The position numbers and the translations under genes are program-made. Of a DNA stretch of 64,000 nt, positions 1-11,221 are shown piece by piece. Source of the DNA: Hordeum vulgare subsp. vulgare (lineage: Eukaryota > Streptophyta > Magnoliopsida > Poales > Poaceae); the NCBI RefSeq assembly GCF_904849725.1, contig NC_058518.1:324282581-324346580 (forward strand), read 5' to 3'. Position 1 is the first letter of the stretch. Every line of letters starts with the position of its first letter. The notes under the pieces were generated by a model that was not told where the DNA came from, made no database searches, and was given only the letters and a program-made list of their open reading frames with translations.

Positions 1-1333
1 TGATATCGCAGTACAACATCTCCATTGCCCACTTCGCCACTCGGCCTGATGCGTCCCGATTGTGGAGGATTTCCGACAGCGGGGCATCAGAAACAACAGA
101 CACCGAGTGGTCTTGGAAATAATGGGCTACCTTCTTCGCAGTCATGTAAATCCCATAGATAAGTTTTTGATAGTGGGGATACCTCTGCTTGGAAGGAGTG
201 AGGACTTCGGAGACGTAATACACTGGCCGCTGAACTTTGTATGCTTTGCCTTCTTCTTCTCGTTCGACTGTAAGAACAGTGCTGACGACTTGATTTGTAG
301 CCGCGATATACAGAAGAAGGGGCTCTTTACTGAGCGGAGTAGTAAGAACCGGCTGGGTGGAAAGTAGGACTTTGAGGTCGTCGAATGCGACTTGGGCTTC
401 GTCTGTCCACTCGAAAGTATCTGATTTCTTCATGAGTCGGTACAGAGGAAGTGCTTTCTCGCCGAGTCGACTGATGAACCTTCTCAAAGCCGCTAGGCAA
501 CCTGTGAGCCATTGAACATCGTGTATTCTGACCGGCCTCTCCATTCGGACGATGGTCCCCATCTTTTCGGGGTTGACGTCGATCCCTCGTTCGGAAACGA
601 AGAAACCGAGTAACTTTCCGCTGGGAACGCCGAATGAACATTTGGCGGGGTTGAGCTTGATATTGTACCTACGAAGGTTGGCGAATGTTTCTGCCAAGTC
701 AGTCAGCAGGTCGGAACCTTTGCGTGACTTGACTACGATATCATCCATATACGCCTCCACATTCCGACCGATCTGTTCGAGGAGGCATTTTTGGATCATG
801 CGCATAAAGGTAGCTCCTGCATTCTTCAAACCGAATGACATAGTGATGTAGCAGAAGCACCCGAATGGGGTGATGAAGGCTGTTTTTAATTCATCGGGGC
901 CATACAGACGGATCTGATGATAGCCCGAGTAGGCATCAAGAAATGACAAACGTTCGCAGCCTGCAGTCGAATCGACAATTTGATCGATGCGGGGGAGCGG
1001 AAAATGGTCTTTCGGGCAGACCTTATTGAGGTGCTTGAAGTCGATGTACATTCGGAGCGACTTGTCCTTCTTGGGCACCATGACAACATTGGCGAGCCAC
1101 TCGGAGTGGTGAACCTCGCGAATGAAGTTGGCTGCCAGCAGCTTGGCCACCTCTTCCCCAATTGCCTTCCTCTTATGCGCGGCGGACCGTCGCAGGCGTT
1201 CTCGGACAGGCCGAGCGATGGGATCCACAGGCAGTCGGTGCTCAGCCAACTCCCTGGGTACACCTGGCATGTCAGAGGGTTTCCATGCGAAGATGTCCCA
1301 GTTCTCACGGAGGAATTGGGTGAGCTCGGCTTC
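1..1333 (-). pseudogene. pol: Reverse transcriptase and RNase H part of element A pol
   Basis: Translating the minus strand in the frame whose codons end at coordinate 2 gives an open stretch from 1333 to the window edge. It has the RT core with YMDD at 740-751 (the metal-binding Asp pair), a preceding FGLKNAGATF block, and the thumb and connection regions. RNase H follows, with a QDHSVSVVSDAPLSEI-like block near 60-120. It copies element RNA to DNA and degrades the RNA strand. It is in the same frame as the protease and gag segments upstream and is separated from the protease by an amber codon at 1334-1336. The integrase would lie beyond base 1. Because the frame is open to the edge and has no nearby in-frame Met, it is easily missed by start-to-stop ORF calling. 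Confidence 0.88.
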
Positions 1334-1921
1334 CTATTTAGGATCGAGGGTGGTGGAGATGTTCGTCGGGGCAGCAGTGTCGTCCGTCGGGTGGATGCTG
1401 ACCTTCTTCGTCTCTCTCGCCGACTGGAATGCAGACTCCGAAGCTGGCTTCTTCGAGCGCATCAAGTCAGCGGGGTCGACTGTTTTCTTGTACTCGTCGA
1501 GCTCGAGGACGGCCATCCGCTGGTCGGCGATTCTTGATCCCTGCTGCAGGCACTCTTCGGCCCGCCGTCGATTGCCCGTGATGGTGATCACACCTTTTGG
1601 GCCTGGCATCTTCAGCTTCAGGTATACGTAACATGGACGGGCCATGAAACGCGCATACGCTGGGCGGCCCAGAATTGCGTGGTAAGCGCTCTGGAAGTCC
1701 ACCACTTCGAACGTCAGCTTTTCCTTGCGTAAGTTCTTGTCGGAGCCGAAAACGACGTCCAACGCAATTTGGCCGAGTGACTTGGCCTTTCGTCCAGGGA
1801 CAACTCCATGGAACTGCATGCTGCTCTCGCTGAGTTTGGACATCGGAATGCCCATCCCCTTGAGAGTGTCGGCGTACATGATGTTCAAGCCGCTGCCACC
1901 GTCCATGAGGACTTTGCGCAG
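1334..1921 (-). pseudogene. Aspartic protease segment of element A polyprotein
   Basis: This in-frame segment between two stop codons begins with the retropepsin active-site block MDGGSGLNIMYADTL. Here DGGSG stands where D-S/T-G is usual, a form common in the Tat lineage (family knowledge). Further on is the flap/C-terminal block AYHAILGRPAYARFM, typical of Gypsy proteases just before RT. The protease would cleave Gag and Pol inside the virus-like particle. The segment lies in frame with gag (stop TGA at 1922-1924) and with RT (stop TAG at 1334-1336). Both stops fit single C-to-T changes from CGA and CAG or a similar codon. Confidence 0.8.
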
Positions 1922-3610
1922 TCAGACTCCTTCCACCACCGGGTCGACGACCAGAGCCTGTCTCCCTGGGGTGGGTACGTGTGCTGGATGATCCGACTGG
2001 TCAAAGGTGATCGCAGTCTGAGACCATTTGAGGAACTTGGGGTTGGTAGGGGTGGCCATGTTCACCTCCCTGTTCACCAGCTTCAGTCGACTCTTGCTCT
2101 CAACATCAGCAAAAATCATGAGTGTTGCATGGACTTGGGGGAACGGATCCTCCTTATCCTCCTCATCCTGTTCATTGTCCTTTTCACTAGGTTGTCCTTC
2201 GCCGAACCCCTCGATCAGGAGGCGACACTGTCGAGTGGTATGCTTCGGATATATGGGGTTACCCTCTTCATCCATCTTCGTATGAACCGGACATGGCTGG
2301 TCCAGGATGGAATTATTGAACTGCTTCTTCTTGGGGGTAAGCTGAGCTTTCCCTTTGCCCTTGAACTTGGCATTGGTTACGGCTGCAGCTTCTGCCTGCG
2401 GAGTGGACGGAGCTTTCTGCTTCTGCTTCCGAGTGTTGCCCCCATCTCCATCGCCGACTGTCTTGTGCTTGCCGCTTCGGATGCGGTCTTCTTCTTTGCC
2501 ATTTGCATAGCGTGCTTCTATCTCCATCATCTTGCTCATGGAGATGTCGCCTGTTCGGCCGAACTTTAGGTACATATCCCTGTACCGCACGCCTGCCTTG
2601 AAGGCGCAGACTGCTTGATGCTCTGTGACGTTCTCCACCGTGTGGTAGAGAGTTGTCCAATGCTGAATGAAATCACGCAGGGGCTCATTCTGCTTCTGGA
2701 CGCAATGCTGGAGCTCCACGAGGCCCGCAGGGCGCTTGCACATCCCTTCGAAGGTCCTGATGAACACTCGGGCCAAATCTGCCCAACTGTAGATGCTTGA
2801 GGGGGCCAACTGGTTCAGCCACGCTCGCGCCGAGCCGTAGAGCATCAGAGGGAGGTGCTTCATGGCGACATGGTCGTCTCCTCCTCCGATCTGGACTGCT
2901 ACTCGGTAATCATCCAGCCACGTTTCTGGCTTGGACTCTCCAGTAAACTTGCTGATTCCCGTCGCCAATCGGAAATTGGGAGGGATGTCAGCCGAACGGA
3001 TGGCTCGACTAAAACACTCGGGACCAGAAACGATGGTCCTGCTTCCACTCGGACGGTCAATATCGTAACCATCGCGGTGGGCTCGGCCCGTGTCGACCCT
3101 CCGCTGGGCGATACGCCCTCTCGCGTCGGGCCTTGGGTCATAAGTGTCACCGACTGAACGCCGATCATCATGATGTCGGGGCCCATAGGGCCCACCCCGT
3201 GGAGGGGTGCGTGAACGGCAACTATCTTCGGGATTTATGGAACGGCTGCCTCCCCTGTGTCGCTGATGGGAACCATGGCTGTGAACTGACCGATGCGTAT
3301 ACGCATGAACATAACTATTGTGGATCCTGTTGTGCGACTGGGAAACAACCGAATTTTGCTGCTGCGCCGTGTGCAACAGGGCGCGGATTTGCTCGATCCC
3401 CCTGCCAGCCTCTGAATTAGTCGACTCAAGGGAATCGGCTATCTTGGCAGCCGCAGCCAAGTTGAGGAGGGGTGTGCGGAACAACTCCACGTTGCTCCGC
3501 CGAGTGTGCCGACTGGCAGAACGGCAAGGCGGACGACGCGCGCCGGACGTTTCGCCGATCTCGTGCTCGTTCCGGCCAGCTTGACGGGGATCTTCGTGGG
3601 AGTTGGCCAT
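1922..3610 (-). pseudogene. gag: Gag of element A, 562 codons, ending at a premature stop
   Basis: The frame starts at MANSHEDPRQAG, the first Met after the leader. Residues 1-190 are charged and low complexity (Arg, His, Ser rich). Residues about 225-325 form a retrotransposon gag capsid domain, with WLDDYRVAVQIGG followed by SARAWLNQL. Residues 390-430 are Lys-rich and probably bind nucleic acid. C440, H443, H457 and C462 form a non-canonical Cys/His group rather than a CCHC knuckle. Residues 530-562 already enter the protease (HVPTPGRQALVVDPV). The closing TGA at 1922 is therefore probably a nonsense mutation inside a longer gag-pol frame. The product would be the structural protein of a cytoplasmic virus-like particle. 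Confidence 0.85.
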
Positions 3611-4056
3611 GTGTACTTCTGCTGTAGGCCCGCGACCCGTGTACTCGGAAGGAAACTCAGTCGGAACCGAGTCCGAGCGCTAGGACGGCGGGGCAACCAC
3701 AAATGACTCTAGAACCGCCACTTGTGAAGATGCGTTCTGGCGCGCCTGGGCGTGTTGCACCCAACGCTGGAGCCGCGGACGGCGGGACCGCTTGTTGCGG
3801 CGCGTGACGGCGGCGTAGGTCGACACCAGAGCCAACTGCTCGAGAAGAAGAATGCCGCGGGCGCCGGCACGGAAGTGCGTAGCCCCGCGGCAGGGAAGCG
3901 CCTCGACGTCGAGAGGGGCGTCCCGAAGCCATGCCGAATCGTCGACGATGAAGGAGAGAGCGCCAAAGAAGATCTCGTGACCTATGCTCGAATCTCCACC
4001 GGACGACATGACGGAATGAAGTATTCGCAAACTCGCCGGAAGTCGCTTGGACGCCT
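3611..4056 (-). other. Untranslated leader of element A
   Basis: This GC-rich stretch lies between the gag start and the primer binding site. It has short overlapping frames on both strands but none with recognisable domains. By position it is the 5' leader, which in these elements holds packaging and dimerisation signals; none could be identified by eye. Confidence 0.6.
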
Positions 4057-4074
4057 GCCCCACGGTGGGCGCCA
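4057..4074 (-). other. Primer binding site of element A
   Basis: On the minus strand, two bases after the LTR end, the sequence reads TGGCGCCCACCGTGGGGC. It starts with TGG, as expected for annealing to the CCA end of a host tRNA. I did not assign the tRNA species. Confidence 0.75.
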
Positions 4075-4076
4075 AC

Positions 4077-4634
4077 TGTCGTGGGTATAAGCCTGACAGT
4101 AGATGTGTAGGGTACGGAAGGATGGGCAGAGCCTTAGCTACGACGAGGTTGTATGAGTTCAGGCCCCTCTGCGGTGGAGGTAATAGACCTACGTCTCAGT
4201 GCTCTGGGAGCTTGTTGTCGAGTGGAATATGGAATACAATGATTTGCTAACCCCTGCACCAGTGGGGGAGGTGTGGCTTATATAGAGTGCGCTGCCCTTC
4301 ACAACGGTTCGGTGCCTAGGGGTGGAGTAGTGGTGATTAAATGCCTACGTTACAGGTAACGTACGTCTTAAATGCTAATAAAGGCACATGGAAACATATG
4401 ACCGTTTCCCTTCAGGGGGGTTATGATGCACAGAGTGGAATCCAGTCGGTTAGTTTGATAAACTCCGAATGCTAATCTCCGACTGGACGGTCGAGGATCT
4501 GTTACCGATTGGATGGAGGGAACTCCTTAGTTCAGTCGGAACTGACTAAGGTCCTTGTCCCTTATGAGGGGTAGTCCTTGGGTTGGGCCTATAAGGGAGG
4601 CCTCTGACCCTACCCTAGGACTATGACCCCATCA
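4077..4634 (-). repeat. 5' LTR of element A (558 bp)
   Basis: The LTR is bounded by TG at 4077 and CA at 4634 on the plus strand, so it also starts TG and ends CA on the minus strand. The left end abuts the primer binding site. The right end abuts resumed B LTR sequence. It contains a minus-strand TATA box. Only one LTR is visible, so the boundaries rest on the termini and on the interrupted B LTR. Confidence 0.8.
4275..4285 (-). promoter_or_regulatory. TATA box in the element A LTR
   Basis: The minus strand reads CTATATAAGCC about 200 bp before the LTR end, a normal place for a U3 promoter. It would drive genomic RNA toward gag. Confidence 0.6.
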
Positions 4635-5313
4635 CGAAGCAACGCATAAACTAGGGTTTAAGCTTGTGTCACTCTAGCAACCCATCATCTACTTATTACT
4701 TCCCAATGTCTTCCCCTATGCCCAAATAATGGTGAAGTGTCATGTAGTCGACGTTCACATGACACCACTAGAGGAGAGGCAACATACATCTAATCAAAAT
4801 ATCGAACGAATACCAAATTCACATGATTACTTATAACAAGACCTATCCCATGTCCTCAGGAACAAACATAACTACTCACAAAGCATATTCATGTTCATAA
4901 TCAGAGGAGTATTAATAATCATTAAGGAGGTGAACATATAATCTTCCACCAAATAAACCAACTAGCATTAACTACAAGGAGTAATTAACACTACTAGCAA
5001 CCCACAGGTACCAATCTGAGGTTTTGAGACAAAGATCGGATACAAGAGATAAACTAGGGTTTGGAGAGGAGATGGTGTTGATGAATATGTTGATGGAGAT
5101 TGACCCCCTATCAATGATAGGATCGTTGGTGATGACGATGGTTTCGATTTCCCCCTCCGGGAGGGAAGTTTCCGCGGCGGAATAGTTCCGCCGGAGCACT
5201 AGATTGATCATGTCGAAGTTCCGCCTCGAGACAGCGGCGTTGCGTCCCGAAATTTCTGATATGATTTTTCCAGGTCAAAACCCTTCATATAGCAGAAGAT
5301 GGGCACTGGAGGC
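4635..5313 (-). repeat. 3' LTR of element B, outer part
   Basis: This matches the 5' LTR segment about 14880-15560 almost base for base, for example the blocks on catcatctacttattactt and ggtcaaaacccttcatatag. It is cut on the left by element A at 4634 and on the right by the solo LTR C. The last five bases (5309-5313, GAGGC) are the target duplicated by C. A TATA-like CTATATGAAG lies on the minus strand near 5284-5292. Confidence 0.88.
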
Positions 5314-6853
5314 TGCTGCTGGCTATGCCTATAGGGATTTCCTTTGCAAATATGCAAAGGATTCCCCCGCGGCCTTGGAGCCTTGCGTTGGTGTTCCCTT
5401 GAAGAGGAAAGAGTGATGTAGCACAGGGCAATAAGTATTTCCCTCAGTTTGAGAACCAAGGTATCAATCCAGTAGAAGGATCGCGTCAAGTCACAAGTAC
5501 CTGCACAAACACAAAGAGCTTGCACCCAATGCTATGAAAGGGCTGTCAATCCCTTATAGATTGTTTTGCAAAGTGAGAACTGAAAGCAAAAAGTAAACAA
5601 AGCAAAGTAAAAGTAAAAGCTGAGATGATAATTGGCAGTAGACCTGGGGGCCGTAGTGTTCACTAGTGGCTTCTCTCATGAAAGCAAGTAGACGGTGGGT
5701 GAACGAATTACTATCGAGAAATTGATAGAACCGCGCAAAGTCATGACGTTATCTATGTCAATGATCATACATATAGGCATCACGTCCAAAACAAGTAGGC
5801 CGGTACTTTCTGCATCTACTACTATTACTCCACACGTCGACCGCTATCCAGCATGCATCTAGTGTATTGAGTTCATAAGAACAGAGTAACGCCTTAAGCA
5901 AGATGACATGATGTAGATGGACAATCTCAAATCTATGATGAAAGCCCATCTTGTTACCCTTGATGGAAACAACACGATGCATGCCTTGCTGCCCCTTCTG
6001 TCACTGGGAAAGGTCACCTCACGGTATGAACCCAAAACCAAGCACTTCTCCCATTGCAAGAATCATAGATCTAGTTGGCCAAACAAAACCCAAGACTCGG
6101 AGAGACTTACAAGGATATTCATGTATATAAGAAATCAGCAAAGACTCAAATATAATTCATAGATAATCTGATCACAAATCCACAATTCATCGGATCTCGA
6201 CAAACACACCGCCAAAGAGAATTACGTCGGATAGATCTCCATGAAGATCATGGAGAACTTTGTATTGAAGATCCAAGAGAGAGAAGAAGCCATCTAGCTA
6301 CTAAGTACGGACCCGTAGGTCTGAAGTAGATTACTCACGAGTCATTGGAGAGGCAATGATGTTGATGTAGAAGCCCTCCAGCTCGAAATTCCCCTTCGGC
6401 AGGGCACCGGGAAGGATCTCCAGATGAGATCTCGCGGAAACGGAAGCTTGCGGCGGCGGAAAAGTGGTTTCGTGGATGCCCTGATTTTTTTCGGATTTTA
6501 GGGAATATATAGGCCAAAGAGCTAGGGCAGGGGAGCTCCAGGGAGGCCACGGGCCCCCCTAGCCGTGGCCACAGGGCTTGTGGGCTCCCTGTGGGCCTCC
6601 TGCCTTGTCCCTCAAGTCCCCCGATCTTCTTTTGTTCTGGAAAAATTCATTTTGGGGATTTTATTCCGTTTGGACTCCGTTCCAAAATAAGATCTGAAAA
6701 GAGTCAAAAACACAGAAAAAACAGGAACTGGCACTTGGCACTGAATTAATAAGTTAGTCCCAAAAAAGATATAGAAGGTATATAAAACATCCAAAGTTGA
6801 CAAGATAACAGCATGAAACCATCAAACATTATAGATACATTTGAGACGTATGA
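5314..6853 (-). repeat. Solo LTR C (1540 bp) inserted in the B 3' LTR, TSD GAGGC
   Basis: The sequence starts TG at 5314 and ends GA at 6853, where CA would be expected. It is flanked by direct repeats GAGGC at 5309-5313 and 6854-6858. The uninterrupted B LTR (around 15555-15570) passes through this point without it. The minus strand starts with a form of TGATACGTCTCAAATG, an Athila-type LTR start, and holds a TATA motif CTATATATTC at 6504-6513. There is no internal region or second LTR, so it is a solo LTR left by recombination between LTRs. Short frames inside it show no domains. Confidence 0.85.
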
Positions 6854-7203
6854 GAGGCCTACGAGGGGGCCCACAAGCCTGTAGGGCGCGACCAGGGGGG
6901 TAGGTCGCGCCCCTTGGCTTGTGACCTCCTGGTGGGTCCCTTGCGGTACTTCTTTCGCCCATTATTTTTTATATATTCCAAAACAATTCTCCGTAACTTT
7001 TCAGGACTTTTGGAGGTGTGCAGAATAGGTCTCTCAGATTTGCTCCTTTTCTAGTCCAGAATTCCAGCTGCCGACATTCTCCCTCTTCATGTAAGTCTTG
7101 TAAAATAAGAGAGAAAAGGCATAAGTATTGTACCATAATGTGTATTAACAACCCATAATGCAATAAATATTGATATAAAAGCTGATGTAAAATGGACGTA
7201 TCA
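6854..7203 (-). repeat. 3' LTR of element B, inner part
   Basis: This matches 15565-15887 of the 5' LTR and ends in GGACGTATCA at 7203, directly before the PPT. It contains a strong GC-rich hairpin at 6872-6923 whose inner stem is missing from the 5' LTR copy. Confidence 0.88.
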
Positions 7204-7219
7204 ACTCCCCCAAGCTTAG
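7204..7219 (-). other. Polypurine tract of element B
   Basis: The minus strand reads CTAAGCTTGGGGGAGT immediately before the 3' LTR start. It serves as primer site for plus-strand DNA synthesis and fixes the LTR edge at 7203. Confidence 0.8.
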
Positions 7220-9555
7220 ACCTCGCTTGTCCTCAAGCGAAAGCCGAGATCAATAAATATGCCCACATGTTTAGAGATAGAGGTGTCGATAAAATAAAAT
7301 ACGGACATGAAGGCATCATGGTTATCTTTAGAGCAACAATACATATTGAAAGAGAATATCTTATACTAGAGTAACAATTCATTCACAAGGAAAAATATGA
7401 ATGAAGAACTCTATTGAGAACTAACAAACTTTGATTTCAGTGATTGAAGCAATTCCAATTTATGGCAATGTAGGAAAGAGTCAATACAAGAGCTTGTAAG
7501 GAAAATCCACATACTCAATCATCTTATGATCTTTCATAATTGCTAACACTCACGCGGTACCTATGAGGTCAAATCTTCAATCGGACATAGAGAAAGATAG
7601 GGGCTTATAGTTTTGCCTCCCAACTATTTACATCCGGGGTAATGTCAACAATAATGACTCATGATCACCCACATCCGAGTAGTTATATTTGTCTAGATCA
7701 TTCCCCAACACATGATGCTTGCCGAAATATAAAGGCGAAATAAAGGAAATTGTGAAGATCACCATGACTCTTACATAAAGGTAAGTACTAGAAATTAAAG
7801 GTAACATATAGGCCCTTCGCAGAGGGAAGCAGAGGTTGTCATGCACTTTTATAGTTGGATGCACAATCCCTTAATGCAAAAGAATGTCAGTTTATATTGC
7901 CCCTTGTGATTAAGAACTTTATTATGCAGTCTCTCGCTTTTATTTCTTATAGATCACAAGTTCGTATAAAGTTTATTTTCCTCGCACTAATAAACTACAC
8001 ATATTTGAAGAGCAATTTTTATTGCTTGCACCGGTGACAACTTACTTGAAGGATCTTATTCAATCCATAGGTAGGTATGGTGGACTCTTAAGGAAAAACT
8101 GGGTTAAATGTTTTTGGATGCACAAGTAGTATCTCTACTTCGTGTAGGAGTTACTCGCTAATATGAGGTGGAAGCAAGCGGCACATGTTGAAGGATCTAC
8201 AACCATATAACTTCTATTAAGAAATAAGGAAACATAACTCATTATGTTGTCTTCCTTGTCCAACATCAACGTTTTTGCATATTATATTTTAATGAGTGCT
8301 CACAATCACAAAAAGATGTCTAAGATAATATATTTATATGTGAAGCTCTCTTTCTTTATTACTTCCTTTTAATTGCAACAATGACCAATAGCTTTGTTTG
8401 TGAACTCACAACAAATTTCAATCGACATACTTTCTAAATGTGAAGTCATCACTCCCCATAAGATCATTACGTATGCCTTTTTTCTTTTATTCTATACTTC
8501 TTTCTATTTCTTTTTCTCAAGATGATAGCAAGCAAGCAAAGCCCTCGACTCAAAACTACTCTTTATTATATAACTCACGGACTTGCTTACATAGGGGGAA
8601 CAAAAAGAAAACTCAAAACTAGATCACACTAAAACTTTATTCTACTAGATCAAGATATATCTAAAAGGATCGAACGAAGAAAAACAAAAAAGTAAAAAGG
8701 TGTGATGGTGATACGATACCGGGGCACCTCCCCCAAGCTTTCACAAGCCAAGGGGAGTGCCAATACCCATGTGTTCAGTTGTCTTTCTTCGGAGGTAGTG
8801 GTTTTATATTCTTGGTGATGATGCCCCTCAGAATGCGATTCTCCTCCTCAAGCTTATTATTTCGCCATTTGAGATATATTATTTCCTTGCGAAGTTTTCC
8901 AGGTGACGGCTAGAGCTCCCATAACACATGGATGTTCCATTGCTGCGGGGGGAAAGGCAACACTCTTTTTCATATTTTCATAAGTAAGAAATTTAGCATT
9001 GGGAGGGATAACCGAATTCGGAATTGCCGAGCTCTATAGTTCTTCCAACATGGCTTCAGCTTGTAAACGAGAGATTACTTCTTGGACTTCCTCCATAGCA
9101 TCTATCCTTTTCAAGTCAGCCTCCATCTTTTTCTCTGTGGCCTGCCCGAAGTGGTTGGCTTTGCTAAATGCCGCGACCCCCGGTGTTAGGTGTAAGGCAC
9201 AGTTCTCCGCGACCGACTCTTGCAAAGACATCTTGCTCTAAATCTGCGGCAGAAACAACTCAAAACAAAAACAAGAGATATTGTCGTGATACAGAGGTCA
9301 AAACATTTGGGAGATTATATAATGAATTTTTGCCGACCCGAAGGAGTATTTCACAAGAAAACGCAGTCCGGAGGGTGCATGGGGTGGCCACAAGCCTACA
9401 GAGCGCCGCCAGGGGGTAGGCCACGCCCCTGGCTTGTCACCTCCTTGTGCACGCTTTAGACTGCTTTAAATTTTCCTAATTTTTTAAATATTCCAAAACA
9501 GTTAAAAATGCCATTGAAAACATTTTGGAGTAGGTTTGCTTACTGTAGCACATAC
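7220..9555 (-). other. Long non-coding 3' region of element B
   Basis: There are no convincing coding frames between the integrase end and the PPT, only short AT-rich ones. Blocks here match, in reverse complement, the 3' region of element E: the block around 7800-7835 matches 59195-59220, and the block around 8035-8150 matches 58875-58985. A second CTTGGGGGAGGTGCC tract lies on the minus strand near 8725-8740. At 9386-9438 there is an LTR-like GC-rich segment. An envelope-type ORF, present in some Athila elements, is not recognisable. Confidence 0.7.
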
Positions 9556-10482
9556 CTATTCCTTTTCGGGGTCCGAGGCGTTCTGATAGGTCTCCCTAAT
9601 GTACTCTTCCGGAGTTATGTTATTGATAATATTAGTTTCAACATTTATGGAAGTACCTGAGATATAATGTTTGATTCTTTGCCCATTTACCACCGTCGGA
9701 TTTGTGCCTTCGACGTTGTTGATCTTGATGACACCAGAACGATATACTTCCTCGATAATGTAAGGACCTTCCAATTTAGAGAGAAGTTTCGCTGCAAAAA
9801 ATCTTAAACGAGAGTTGTATAGCAAGACATGATCATCTGCATTGAATTCATGCTTTTGTATCCTTCTATCATGCCATCTCTTAACCTTTTATTTAAACAA
9901 CTTGGCATTCTCATAGGCCTGGGTTCTCCATTCATCAAGTGAGCTAATGCCAAATAACCTCTTTTCACCAGCAAGTTTGAAATCATAGTTAAGCTCTTTA
10001 ATTGCCTAATAAGCTTTATGTTCTAGCTCTAGAGGCAAGTGACATGCTTTACTAGAAACCATTTTATAAGGAGACATACCCATAGGGTTTTGGTAAGCGG
10101 TTCTATAAGCCCATTATGCATCATCAAGTTTCTTAGACCAATTCTTTCTAGATCTATTAAAGGTCTTCTACAAGATCAATTTAATTTCTCCATTGCTCAA
10201 TTCTACTTGCCCACTAGACTCATGATGATAAGCATATGCAATTCTATGATTAACATCATACCTAGCAAGCAATTTACGGAAAGCACCATGAATAAAGTGT
10301 GAACCACCATTGGTCATTAAATATCTAGGGACTCCAAATCTAGGGAAAATAACTTCTTTCAGCATTTTAATAGAAGTGTTATGACCGGCACTACTAGTTG
10401 GAATAGCTTCTATCCACTTAGTAACATAATCAACAACAACTAGAATATGAGTATACTCGTTGGACTTTGGAAAATGTACCAT
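9556..10482 (-). pseudogene. Integrase core and C-terminal part of element B, frameshifted
   Basis: The N-terminal piece (10168-10482) carries the first catalytic Asp in ILVVVDYVTKWIEA. The second catalytic block reads YLMTNGGSHF, where Asp is expected at the N, so the DDE triad is broken. It continues to the Glu region with SSGQVELSNGEIK. The end piece (9556-9825) has the C-terminal SH3-like region LLSKLEGPYIIEEVY. Between them the natural frame is lost to frameshifts and stops. Integrase would insert the cDNA into chromosomes; this one could not. Confidence 0.8.
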
Positions 10483-10501
10483 ATAATCAAAACCCCAAAC
10501 A

Positions 10502-11221
10502 TCAAATGGTCATAACTAGAGAGTAATTCATAGGCATTTCCTGATGTCTACTAATATTACCAATTCTTCGACATTTGTAACAAGACAAGAAAAACTTACG
10601 AGCATCCTTGAAGAGAGTAGGCGAATAAAATCTAGACTGTAATACCTTGTGTGCAGTTCTATCTCCAGCGTGATGTCCTCCATAGGCCTCGGAGTGACAC
10701 TTGTGTAGGATCTGTCCCTGTTCATGCTTAGGTATACAACGCCTAATAATACCATCTACTCCTTCTTTATAAAGGTGTGGATCATCCCAAAAGTAATGTC
10801 TTAAACCATAGAAGAACTTTTTCTTTTGTTGGTATGTGAAGCTAGGCGGTATAAACTTAGCAACGATGTAGTTACCATAATCAACATACCAAGGAGCATT
10901 GTGTGATGCATTTATGAAAGCTATTTGTTCATCAGGGAAGCTATCATCAATAGGTAGTGAGTCATAAAGAACATTCTCTAATCTAGACAAGTCATCTGCT
11001 ATGGGTTTATCAGGGCCCTTTCTATCAATAATATGTAGATCAAATTCTTGTAGAATAAGAACCCATCTAATAAGTCTGGGCTTAGCATCTTTCTTTTCCA
11101 TAAGGTACTTAATAGCAGTGTGATCGGTGTGAATAGTTACTTTGGAATCAACAATATAAGGTCTAAACTTATCACAAGCTAAAAAATTCCTTTTTAGTGG
11201 TAGCGTAGTTTCTTTGAGCAC
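10502..11221 (-). pseudogene. RNase H end and integrase zinc domain of element B
   Basis: The first third is the RNase H C-terminal half, with VTIHTDHTAIKYLMEKKD (a catalytic Asp in HTD) and GPDKPIADDLSRLE. The last third is the HHCC integrase zinc domain: HKCHSEAYGGHHAGDRTAHK followed by CYKCRR. The frame differs from the RT piece, with which it overlaps by about 50 bases, so a frameshift separates them. The C-terminal 20 residues after the zinc domain run out of the natural frame. Confidence 0.82.

Larger units (their letters stand above)
1..4634 (-). mobile_element. Gypsy LTR retrotransposon A, Tat-like lineage, cut by window edge
   Basis: The minus strand reads 5' LTR (4077-4634), primer binding site (4057-4074), leader, gag, protease, reverse transcriptase and RNase H, then leaves the window at base 1. 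The order PR-RT-RH and the RT motif YMDD place it in Gypsy. The protease motif DGGSG and the gag type suggest the Tat/Retand lineage, which is an inference. The right end (ACCCCATCA) sits inside the 3' LTR of element B: B LTR sequence resumes at 4635 and matches the intact copy near 14880. A therefore inserted into B. The other LTR and the matching target duplication (expected CGAAG) lie outside the window. Confidence 0.88.

Noticed and set aside
886..1308. 140-codon minus-strand ORF in the RT region of A
   Set aside because: RT motifs read in a different minus frame that is open to the window edge. This ORF is a shadow of it.
1808..2569. 253-codon plus-strand ORF
   Set aside because: It lies opposite to the capsid and tail region of gag in element A and has no domain. 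It is an antisense shadow.
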